In this document: in pieces, positions 25,902 through 33,026 of the stretch
Numbering within the stretch: the stretch's first letter is position 1
Layout of the letters: the number at the start of each line of letters is the position of its first letter
Source of the DNA: Verrucomicrobiaceae bacterium
GTDB taxonomy: Bacteria > Verrucomicrobiota > Verrucomicrobiia > Chthoniobacterales > Chthoniobacteraceae
Direction: 5' to 3'
Length of the DNA: 44,242 nt
NCBI GenBank assembly: GCA_005791535.1
Contig: SXWH01000053.1
Span: 1-44,242, forward strand
Made by a program: the position numbers and the translations under genes
Notes under the pieces: generated by a model
What the model was told of the DNA's origin: nothing
The model's database searches: none
Seen by the model: the letters and a program-made list of their open reading frames with translations, nothing else

Positions 25902-27361
25902 AGCCGCTTTTCCGCCTCAAGCCACGGAGCCGCATCGCCGGGTTCAAAGTGGCGCACGGGGAAGGAATCGCGGACGACGCGGCGAAGTTCCGCATGGGAT
26001 TTCACGTGGCCGAGTGCGAGGGCTTGGAGCAGAACATTTCCGATCGAAGTGCCCTCGACAGGTCCGGCGATGATGCGGCGGCCGGTCGCGTCGGCGGCCA
26101 TTTGATTAAGAAGGTCGTTTTTGCTGCCGCCGCCGACAATGTGGAGGGTGTGGATCGTTTTGCCGGTCACCGATTCGAGCGTTGCGAGCATCCTGCGGTA
26201 GAGCAACGCGAGGCTTTCGAGCGCGCAGCGGGCGAACTGGCCTTCACTCACGGGTTCGGGTTGCCCGCTTCGGCGGCAGTACTCGCGGACGGCCTCCGGC
26301 ATGTCATCGGGACGCAAGAAAATGGGATCGTTCGGGTCGATGATGGAGCGGAACGGCTCCGCAGCGGCAGCCATCGCGGTGAGGGCGAAATAGTCGTAGG
26401 CGTGGCCGGCGCGTTTCCATGCTTTCCGACATTCCTGAAGAATCCAGAGGCCGCTCGCGTTTCGTAGAAAGCGGCTCGTTGCGCCTACACCCGTTTCATT
26501 TGTGAAGTTCGCAGCACGCCCTGCTGCGCTGAGTAGAGGCGCATCGAGTTCCACACCGATAAGCGACCACGTCCCGCTGCTTAGATAGGCCCAACCCGAG
26601 CCCTCGGCTGGTACAGCAGCGACCGCCGCACCCGTGTCGTGCACGCAGCCGGCCACGACGTCGATTTCACCGAGACCGGTTTCCTTTTGGATATGCGGGG
26701 AGAGTTTGCCGAGCGTCGTGCATGGCGGAACGACTTCGGGGAATATCGCCCGCGGCAGACCCGTTTGCTGGATAAGGTCTTCGCTCCACTCGCGCCGGAC
26801 CGGATTCCACAACTGCGTGCAGCTTGCATTGCTTTCCTCCTGCGCCCTGCGTCCGCAAAGCAGGTAATGGAACCAGTCGCCGATCATCAGGAATCCATCC
26901 GCGCTGTGCAGAAGCTCAGGGTCGTTTTTCAATTCCGCGAGCAGATGGTAGAGCGTGTTTATCGGGATGAACTGCACGCCGGTGATTTCATAAATCCGAT
27001 CGCCGAACTGCGACAACGTGGGCTCAAACGTCGCGTCTGTGCGAGCATCGCGGTAGCAGAACGGCGCACGCAGCATGGGTTCATCCCTCCGCATCAAAAC
27101 ATAATCCACGCCCCACGAATCCACGCTGATGCTTGAAATTGGCAGTCCGCGCCGCGCCACGATTCTGAGGCCCTCTTTGATCTGCTCCCACAACCCGAGC
27201 ACGTCCCAGCGCAGCGTGCCGGCGAGGCGAACCGGGCCATTTGGAAACCGGTGGATTTCCTCGAGTGCGACACGTCCGGATTCAAGAGTTGCGAGCATGA
27301 CGCGCCCGCTTTCGGCTCCGAGGTCCACGGCGATGTAGTGGTGAGTGGTCATGCGTGGCAT
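25898..27361 (-). CDS. rhaB: Rhamnulokinase (FGGY family)
   Basis: 487 residues, family-typical. It phosphorylates L-rhamnulose to L-rhamnulose 1-phosphate in L-rhamnose catabolism. Diagnostic segments: AVDLGAESGRVM (N-terminal phosphate loop), SVDSWGVDYVL, INTLYHLLAEL, IGDWFHYLLCG, VAGCVHDTGAAVAAVP with the catalytic Asp, LSSGTWSLIGVE, and HIVGGGSKNDLLNQMAA (ATP site). The match to RhaB is clearly better than to xylulokinase or glycerol kinase. The start may be ATG 27361 or the in-frame ATG 27352 (MTTHHY); neither has a Shine-Dalgarno. No rhamnose isomerase or aldolase gene lies in the window. The nearby sialidase-like/VCBS pair suggests a glycan-use neighbourhood. Confidence 0.93.
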   Translation of the reverse strand: MPRMTTHHYIAVDLGAESGRVMLATLESGRVALEEIHRFPNGPVRLAGTLRWDVLGLWEQIKEGLRIVARRGLPISSISVDSWGVDYVLMRRDEPMLRAPFCYRDARTDATFEPTLSQFGDRIYEITGVQFIPINTLYHLLAELKNDPELLHSADGFLMIGDWFHYLLCGRRAQEESNASCTQLWNPVRREWSEDLIQQTGLPRAIFPEVVPPCTTLGKLSPHIQKETGLGEIDVVAGCVHDTGAAVAAVPAEGSGWAYLSSGTWSLIGVELDAPLLSAAGRAANFTNETGVGATSRFLRNASGLWILQECRKAWKRAGHAYDYFALTAMAAAAEPFRSIIDPNDPIFLRPDDMPEAVREYCRRSGQPEPVSEGQFARCALESLALLYRRMLATLESVTGKTIHTLHIVGGGSKNDLLNQMAADATGRRIIAGPVEGTSIGNVLLQALALGHVKSHAELRRVVRDSFPVRHFEPGDAAPWLEAEKRL

Positions 27362-27437
27362 TTAGTGTGCGGCTGCGTTTCGCTCAAGATGGGATTGGCG
27401 CGCAGCACGGTATTCTGCACAGTGTCCCGAACACCGA

Positions 27438-28085
27438 GTGCCAAAGTCATCATCTGCTCCTGCTTCCGCAACGCTGCTGCAAAAGCTTGCCGCCTTTCTG
27501 GCTGCCGTTTTGTTTAAAGCGCTCGCGCTCACGCTGCGGGTCCGGTGGACAGACGAAGCCGGTTTCTATTCCGCGGCGCGGCACCGCCCATTCATTCTGT
27601 GCATCTGGCACAACCGGCTGCTTGGGGCGATTCTTTGCGATTACCGGGCAGCGAAGACGAGGCGTGTGCCGCTGAGTGTGCTCACGAGTGCGAGCAAAGA
27701 CGGCGGCTGGCTGGCATCGGTCGCCGCCAGATTCCGTATGGGCGCGGTTCGCGGGTCGAGCTCGCGGCGCGGCGCGGCGGCGATTTTGGAAATCTCACGG
27801 CATCTCGGCGGCGGCGGCGACATCGCGATAACTCCCGATGGCCCGCGGGGGCCGAATTACAAGATAGCGCCGGGAATCCTTTACCTCGCCAAGCACGCAG
27901 GCGTGGGTGTCATTCCGCTGGAGATCCAAATGAGTAGTTTCTGGCGGATTGGAAAAAAGTGGGATGCTTTGTGGATTCCAAAGCCATTTTCGAAGGTCAC
28001 GATGACCTTCCACAAAGCGCTGGAGATTCAAGGCAGTGACCAGGAGGAGATTCCACGACTCGATGCGGCAATGGGGGAGAAGTAA
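27438..28085 (+). CDS. DUF374 lysophospholipid acyltransferase family protein
   Basis: 215 residues. An N-terminal hydrophobic helix is followed by the DUF374 pattern: FILCIWHNRLLGAI with the His of the acyltransferase motif, VLTSASKDGGWLA, AVRGSSSRRGAAAIL, ITPDGPRGPNYKIAPGILYLAKHAG and a final WDALWIPKPFSKV. DUF374 proteins belong to the LPLAT superfamily and probably transfer acyl chains to lipid A or a phospholipid precursor at the inner membrane. The start is GTG 27438 with no clear Shine-Dalgarno. It is divergent from rhamnulokinase and stands apart from the metal transporter operon 90 bases downstream. Confidence 0.88.
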   Translation: MPKSSSAPASATLLQKLAAFLAAVLFKALALTLRVRWTDEAGFYSAARHRPFILCIWHNRLLGAILCDYRAAKTRRVPLSVLTSASKDGGWLASVAARFRMGAVRGSSSRRGAAAILEISRHLGGGGDIAITPDGPRGPNYKIAPGILYLAKHAGVGVIPLEIQMSSFWRIGKKWDALWIPKPFSKVTMTFHKALEIQGSDQEEIPRLDAAMGEK

Positions 28086-28117
28086 GGTCGGCTGGCTTTC
28101 GTTCTGGCTGCCCAACG

Positions 28118-28136
28118 TTTGCGAAGCAGACGCAAA
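28118..28136. promoter_or_regulatory. Inverted repeat upstream of the metal ABC operon, possible operator
   Basis: TTTGCG and CGCAAA are perfect inverted arms separated by 7 bases, 40-58 bases ahead of the binding-protein start codon. A second small palindrome, ATTGCAAT (28140-28147), lies just downstream. A metal-sensing repressor such as a Fur/Zur-type protein could bind here, but the match to any known box is not shown. Confidence 0.35.
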
Positions 28137-28175
28137 TAGATTGCAATTGGATGTCGGCCTGCTATTCAGCGGGGT

Positions 28176-29069
28176 ATGAAGAAACGGTCGTTCATTCTTT
28201 CCATGCTGTTGCTCGCGACTGGGCTCTCGGGTCGGCTCGTTGCGCAGGACAAAATCAAAGTCTCGTCGTTCTCCACGATCCTCACGGAGATTGCGACGAC
28301 CGTCGGTGGTGCGCGCGTGGATGTAACGGCTCATTTGAAGCCCGGAGTGGATCCGCACGACTTTGAACCGAAACCAAGCGACATGCGCGCCGTAGCTGCA
28401 TCGGACCTCGTTTTGTTGTCGGCGAAACACATGGAAGGCTACGTAGGCCGACTTCAGGAAGCGACCGGAACCCGTGGAAAGTTCGTGCACGTGGGCGATT
28501 CACTGCCTTCGCTAAAACTCACGGTGCAGCACGGCGACCACACGCATGATGGCGAGGATCCCCATTGGTGGCACAGTATCAGGAACATCGTGCGGGCGAC
28601 CAAAACGGTGCGGGACGAGCTGACGCGTATCAGTCCGGCGGATAAGGCTGCATTTGCCGCGAATGCGTCCGCTTATATTTCCCGACTCGAGGCTCTCGAC
28701 CAGTGGGTGAAGTTGAAGGTCGCCGAGTTGCCGCGAGACCGAAGGAAACTGGTGACGAATCACGATGCGTTTGGCTACTTCGCGAAGGAATACGGTTTCA
28801 CGGTGATGCCTATCGCTGGCGTCTCGAAGAATGCACAGCCGGGCTCGAAGGCTGTGTCGGAATTGATCAACGCGATCAAATCCGCGGGCGTTAAGGCGGT
28901 CTTCTCGGAGGACGTGGCGAACCCGAAGGCGGTTCAGGAAATCACCCGCGAAACCGGTGCGGTATTCGGCGGCGAGTTGCTTTCCGATGGACTCGGACCG
29001 AAAGCAGCCACGGTCGAAGCGATGTTCAAATATAACGTCACCACAATCGTGGATGCCCTGAAGAAATGA
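28176..29069 (+). CDS. Metal ABC transporter substrate-binding protein, zinc-type (ZnuA/TroA family)
   Basis: 297 residues with a signal peptide (1-23, ending VAQ). This cluster A-I binding protein delivers a divalent metal to the ABC importer encoded downstream. Metal ligands can be read off: His in LKPGVDPHDFEP, His in DPHWWHS, His in TNHDAFGYF, and probably Asp in LLSDGLG. Manganese-specific relatives often have Glu in place of the third His, so the His favours zinc. A short His/Asp-rich loop, VQHGDHTHDGED, sits before the second ligand, as in ZnuA proteins. ATG 28176 follows GCGGGGT, a modest ribosome-binding site. The stop overlaps the start of the next gene by ATGA. Confident for the family, less for the metal. 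Confidence 0.9.
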   Translation: MKKRSFILSMLLLATGLSGRLVAQDKIKVSSFSTILTEIATTVGGARVDVTAHLKPGVDPHDFEPKPSDMRAVAASDLVLLSAKHMEGYVGRLQEATGTRGKFVHVGDSLPSLKLTVQHGDHTHDGEDPHWWHSIRNIVRATKTVRDELTRISPADKAAFAANASAYISRLEALDQWVKLKVAELPRDRRKLVTNHDAFGYFAKEYGFTVMPIAGVSKNAQPGSKAVSELINAIKSAGVKAVFSEDVANPKAVQEITRETGAVFGGELLSDGLGPKAATVEAMFKYNVTTIVDALKK

Positions 29070-29479
29070 GAGGTTCGCCGGTCCGCCGGGCGATCGTCGC
29101 CTTTCTGGTTCTCCTCTCGTTGGCGCCCATTCTCGTCAAGGTAACCGCAGCGCGGGTGCAGACGGCTGTTCCGATTGATTCGGGGGCGACGGCGAAGAAG
29201 GTTCAACTCGCGCTCGCATTTACCTCGAAGCCGGAGCGCATTGCCGTCGTGCACCTCGGGCGCGAAGTGTGGAAAAAAGAGGCACCGGAGGCGGAGGAGG
29301 AAATCGGTCTTGAGATCCCGTGGCCAGAGCAGGGCGGGGAACTCGTTTTCCGCGTCGGATGGCCGGAAGGTGCGCCGCTTGCGGCGATGCGCGCGCGACT
29401 CACCGACTCGCGCGATGTGGAAATCGAGCGTTCACTTTGGAGCGCCGGTCCCGTCGAAGCGGTGCTGAACTTCCCATGA
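29066..29479 (+). CDS. Unknown membrane-anchored protein within the metal ABC operon
   Basis: 137 residues with no family that I recognise. Residues about 8-30 form one hydrophobic segment (AIVAFLVLLSLAPILVKV), an uncleaved anchor or signal peptide, leaving a periplasmic domain of about 100 residues. The rest alternates strands and acidic patches, with phrases such as QLALAFTSKPERIAVVHLG, EAPEAEEEIGLEIPWP and GGELVFRVGWPEG, suggesting a small beta-sandwich. It has no Cys and only one His, so it is not an obvious metal carrier. It overlaps both neighbours by ATGA (29066-29069 and 29476-29479), so it is made in step with the transporter. A role in docking or stabilising the importer is guesswork. 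Confidence 0.78.
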   Translation: MRGSPVRRAIVAFLVLLSLAPILVKVTAARVQTAVPIDSGATAKKVQLALAFTSKPERIAVVHLGREVWKKEAPEAEEEIGLEIPWPEQGGELVFRVGWPEGAPLAAMRARLTDSRDVEIERSLWSAGPVEAVLNFP

Positions 29480-30213
29480 GTCACCATCACGATCACGCGC
29501 TCAAAATCGCTGACCTCACGGTCAGTTACGCGAGGATTCCCGCGCTGCACCACATTTCCTTCGAAGTGCGGTGCGGACAGTGCGTAGCGCTGCTCGGCCC
29601 CAACGGCGCTGGGAAGACTACGCTGCTCAAGACTCTTGCGGGTCTCGTGAACCGGGAATCTGGAACGATTCATTTCCACGGCCGCGAAGTGAAAGGCGCG
29701 ACGCCGGACATCGCCTACCTTCCGCAGCGCGGGCAGATCGACTGGGATTTTCCCACCACCGTGCGCGGGCTTGTTGAAATGGGTCGATACCTGCGACTCG
29801 GTTGGTACCGAACTTACGGAGCCGACGACGACCGTGCAGTGAATCTTGCCATCGAAGCGATGGACCTTGGTGCATTGCAGGGCCGGCAAATCAGCGCACT
29901 GAGCGGGGGGCAGCAGCAGCGTGCATTTTTAGCCCGGGCGCTCGCGCAGGAGGCTCACGTGTTGTTGCTTGATGAGCCGTTTACCGGTCTGGATAAACCG
30001 AATCAGGACAATTTGAAGGCCACCCTCCGCAAGCTGCGTGCGCAGGGGAAACTGCTGCTGGTTTCCCATCACGACCTTCCGAGTGTGGCCGAAATATTCG
30101 ACCGTGTTCTGCTGCTCAATGGCGAATTGATCGCCGCCGGTCCGACGGCTGAGAATTTCACGGACGAGAACATCCGCCGAACCTACGAAACGAGCGTGTT
30201 TTCAGGCGTATGA
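29476..30213 (+). CDS. Metal ABC transporter ATP-binding protein
   Basis: 245 residues, a standard ABC ATPase: Walker A GPNGAGKTT, Q-loop YLPQRGQIDW, signature LSGGQQQR, Walker B VLLLDEPFTGLD and the switch His in LLVSHHD. The N-terminus MSHHHDHALK is His-rich, unusual for an ATPase but seen occasionally in zinc systems. ATG 29476 is set by the ATGA overlap with the preceding gene; the same frame is open back to 29320 but would run through that gene. It drives metal import through the permease gene downstream, which it overlaps by 4 bases. Confidence 0.94.
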   Translation: MSHHHDHALKIADLTVSYARIPALHHISFEVRCGQCVALLGPNGAGKTTLLKTLAGLVNRESGTIHFHGREVKGATPDIAYLPQRGQIDWDFPTTVRGLVEMGRYLRLGWYRTYGADDDRAVNLAIEAMDLGALQGRQISALSGGQQQRAFLARALAQEAHVLLLDEPFTGLDKPNQDNLKATLRKLRAQGKLLLVSHHDLPSVAEIFDRVLLLNGELIAAGPTAENFTDENIRRTYETSVFSGV

Positions 30214-31106
30214 TTTCAGAAATGCTTCAGCACGATTTCATGCGCCGGGCACTACTCGGCGGAATGGTCCTCGGTTTTACAAACGGATTTCTCGGTTCGT
30301 TCATCATCCTGCGTCGAATGGCGCTCATGGCGGATGCACTTTCCCATAGCATGTTGCCGGGCCTCGCCATCGGTCTGATGGTTGCCGGCCTCAACGCCGG
30401 AAGCCTTTTCATAGGCGGAATCACCGCGGCATTTTTTGTAGCGATTGGCTCGATGCTGCTTTCCCGCGGGTCACGCTTAAAGGAGGATACGTCGCTCGCT
30501 ATTCTCTACACGTTTGCGTTCAGCGTTGGAGCCGTGCTGCTTCAGTCCATACCGCCAACGCAGGTGGAGCTGAAGCACTACCTTTTCGGAAACATTCTCG
30601 GGATGGACAACGCTGACCTTTGGATCACTTGGGGCGTCGCGCTCGTAGTCATTCCGGGGCTATTGCTGCTGCAACGTCCACTGGTGCTCACCCTTTTTGA
30701 CCCCGCGGTCGCCCGGAGTCAGGGTGTGGCAGTCGGAGCGATGCAGATCGTAATCGTAGTCGCGAGCGTCCTCACGATGATCAGCAGCGCCCAGTCGGTG
30801 GGGGTGATTCTGATGCTCGGTCTGCTGGTCGGGCCCGCAGCCACGATGTATCTCATCACCGACCGGTTTCCGGTGATGCTGTGGGGTGGGGCGGTTTTGG
30901 GCTGTCTCGGGACACTTTGCGGCTTGCTGCTTTCCTATCGTTTCGAGGGGATTCCGAGCGGGGCGGCGATTGTGATTATCCTGTTTTCGGTATTCATCAC
31001 CGCCTTTGTCTTCGGGCCGCGATACGGGTTGGTCGCTAAGATTCGGAAATCCAGACACATGCACGACGAATCGCTCAAGCGGTGGCACCGTCACCCGGGG
31101 GAGTAA
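30210..31106 (+). CDS. Metal ABC transporter permease
   Basis: 298 residues with about eight or nine transmembrane helices. Features of the ZnuB/MntB/TroC family: GFTNGFLGSFIILRRMALMADALSHSMLPG near the N-terminus, ELKHYLFGNILGM, and SAQSVGVILMLGLLVGPAATMYL around the coupling region. It forms the membrane channel of the importer. The C-terminal tail (HMHDESLKRWHRH) is His-rich and faces the cytosol, so it might sense or buffer metal (inference). It is the last gene of the four-gene operon. Confidence 0.93.
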   Translation: MISEMLQHDFMRRALLGGMVLGFTNGFLGSFIILRRMALMADALSHSMLPGLAIGLMVAGLNAGSLFIGGITAAFFVAIGSMLLSRGSRLKEDTSLAILYTFAFSVGAVLLQSIPPTQVELKHYLFGNILGMDNADLWITWGVALVVIPGLLLLQRPLVLTLFDPAVARSQGVAVGAMQIVIVVASVLTMISSAQSVGVILMLGLLVGPAATMYLITDRFPVMLWGGAVLGCLGTLCGLLLSYRFEGIPSGAAIVIILFSVFITAFVFGPRYGLVAKIRKSRHMHDESLKRWHRHPGE

Positions 31107-31132
31107 ATGCCGTCCGTGTTGATCTACCAGCC

Positions 31133-31145
31133 GGGATTTCATCCC
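31133..31145 (+). terminator. Possible weak hairpin terminator after the metal ABC operon
   Basis: GGGAT, a TTC loop and ATCCC form a 5-pair stem 27 bases after the permease stop, followed by TCTTAAAC. The stem is short and the T-tract poor, so this is tentative. Confidence 0.3.
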
Positions 31146-31220
31146 TCTTAAACAGGGCAATGGAAATGCGCTCGGGCCTGCTTTCTGCTCTTAACAAGTC
31201 TGATTGCTGACCCACCTCGG

Positions 31221-33026
31221 ATGCATCCCTGTACCGAACGAAGAATTCTGAGCGGCGGACTCCTCGCCATCGTCGTCCTCGCTGCACTTGTGGCGGCTGG
31301 CTTTTTGCTGTCCGGAGAACTCCTGCGATGGTTCGTTGCTGGCGGAGGCGTGTTTCTCGGCGGGCTTGTGTTAATGCTCCTTCTGACGGTCCGACGCGAA
31401 GCTGAACTTACCCGCAGAGCATCGGGAGATGCTCGGATCGAACGGACGCGTTCCGAGCAGTTGATGAAGCGATTCTTCGATGGAAACCCGGATGCCAGCT
31501 TTGTATTGAACGCCGCCGGCAGATTTGAGTCGGCTAATTTTGCGGGGCTTATGCTCCTCGGTGACATGGGTCTCGACTCGCTCGACCGTGTGTCGTGGCG
31601 TGAATGCTGGCAGGGCAGCCAGCAGCGGAATGCGGTCGCCGCGTTCGATGCGGCGCGCAACGGAGGGGAGGGGAGCTTCCAAGCGGATTGTTACGTGCGC
31701 TCCGGCCTGCGCCTGGCGTTGGAGTTCACCCTAACGCCGTTCACCGATACATTCGGCCGGCCGAGTCAGGTTCTCGTCGTTGCGCGCAACAACTCGGCTG
31801 TCGTCGCTGCGGAGGAGAAATTCCGCGTGATGTACGAAACATCGTCGGGTGCATTCTTTATTTTCGACGGCGCGGCGATTGTGGATTGCAACCATGCCGC
31901 AGTGGAGATTCTCCGATGCGCAACCAAGGAGCAGGTGATGTCCATGTCGGCGGACGAGATCGCGCCCGCAGTTCAGCCGGATGGCGTTTCCTCCGCTGAC
32001 AAGCGCGAGGAACTTTGGCGACTGGCAAACGATACCGGCTATTTCCGCTACGAATGGAATGCGCGTCGCATTGATGGGGAGGAATTTCCAGTCGAAGTCT
32101 CGGTTGCGCCAATCAACTTCAACGGAAACTCCATGCTGCTCGCATCATGGACGGACCTTTCCGAGCGGCGCAGTGCAGAGCGCGCCCTGAAGGATTCCGA
32201 GGAGCGTTTCATTGCATTCATGAACCACAGTCCCACGTTGTGCTTCATTAAGGACGATCACGGACGTTTCCTGTTCATCAATGAGGTCATGGCCGAGGCC
32301 TTTGACACGTCAATGGACGAGATGCTCGGAAAGAATGATTACGACTGGCTACCGCTGGAATCCGCCCGTGCAGTAACCCAATACGATCGTCGCATTCTCG
32401 AAACCGGAAAGGCTGCCCAGCAAATCGAGGTGATCACACGCGGCGATGGCAAGGAATACGAATGGCTCGTCGTGAAGTTCCCGATTGTCACGCCCGAGCG
32501 GCGAATGATCGGCGGTATCGGGGTGGATATCCGTGAACAACGCCGGGCTGAGCGGGCCCTAAAAATGAGCGAGGCGCAGTTTCGCGAACTCTTTGACGAT
32601 GCGCCGGTGGCCTACCATGAACTCGATCGCGAAGGGCGCATCACACGCACCAATAAAACCGAACTCGTGCTCCTCGGCTACGAACGCAAGGAAATGGTGG
32701 GCCTTCCGCTTGCGGACTTTGTTGTAGAGCGCGAGGTGAGGGAGTCGATTGCGGCGAAGCTTGCGGGCAACGCCTTTCCGGACGACGGATACCAGTGCAC
32801 ATTCCGGCGCAAGGACGGGTCCCTGGTTCCCGCGCTCGTCACGGACCGTCTTCTGCGAGACGCGTCGGGCGAAATCACCGGCCTGCGCTGCACCATGCAG
32901 GACATCAGCGAACTGAAGGCCCCGAGCGTGATATCCGCGAGGCCGAGGAGAAATACCGGAAGATTTTCGAGAATGCCATCGAGGGAATCTTCCAGATCAC
33001 GCCAGAGGACGAATACCTCAGCGTGA
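31221..33026 (+). CDS. Hybrid sensor kinase, N-terminal part (TM plus PAS domains), ends by frameshift
   Basis: This 601-residue reading holds two N-terminal transmembrane helices (about 9-28 and 34-55), then PAS-type sensor domains at about 78-190, 197-312, 320-435 and 445-563. PAS boundaries show as EEKFRVMYETSSGAFF, SEERFIAFMNHSP and SEAQFRELFDDAPVAYHELD, with PAC-type ends ASWTDLSERR, GVDIREQRR and TMQDISELK. After DISELKAP, at about base 32922, the frame loses similarity, and its last 33 or so residues are Arg/Ser-rich noise. The continuation (PAS5, kinase, receivers, Hpt) is in the -1 frame immediately after. Without the lesion it would be one 1360-residue kinase. Confidence 0.85.
   Translation: MHPCTERRILSGGLLAIVVLAALVAAGFLLSGELLRWFVAGGGVFLGGLVLMLLLTVRREAELTRRASGDARIERTRSEQLMKRFFDGNPDASFVLNAAGRFESANFAGLMLLGDMGLDSLDRVSWRECWQGSQQRNAVAAFDAARNGGEGSFQADCYVRSGLRLALEFTLTPFTDTFGRPSQVLVVARNNSAVVAAEEKFRVMYETSSGAFFIFDGAAIVDCNHAAVEILRCATKEQVMSMSADEIAPAVQPDGVSSADKREELWRLANDTGYFRYEWNARRIDGEEFPVEVSVAPINFNGNSMLLASWTDLSERRSAERALKDSEERFIAFMNHSPTLCFIKDDHGRFLFINEVMAEAFDTSMDEMLGKNDYDWLPLESARAVTQYDRRILETGKAAQQIEVITRGDGKEYEWLVVKFPIVTPERRMIGGIGVDIREQRRAERALKMSEAQFRELFDDAPVAYHELDREGRITRTNKTELVLLGYERKEMVGLPLADFVVEREVRESIAAKLAGNAFPDDGYQCTFRRKDGSLVPALVTDRLLRDASGEITGLRCTMQDISELKAPSVISARPRRNTGRFSRMPSRESSRSRQRTNTSA
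32919..32926 (+). other. Frameshift site in a C4 run splitting the hybrid kinase
   Basis: The reading AAG GCC CCG AGC destroys the protein, while one extra C (AAG GCC CCC GAG) joins LKAP to ERDIREAEEKYRKIF in the natural PAS style. The lesion lies in the four-C run at 32920-32923. It is not a canonical slippery heptamer, so a deletion or sequencing error is likelier than programmed frameshifting. Confidence 0.8.

Noticed and set aside
32910..32930. Programmed -1 ribosomal frameshift in the kinase
   Set aside because: The site does not match an X XXY YYZ heptamer and I see no obvious downstream pseudoknot, so a one-base deletion or read error is simpler.
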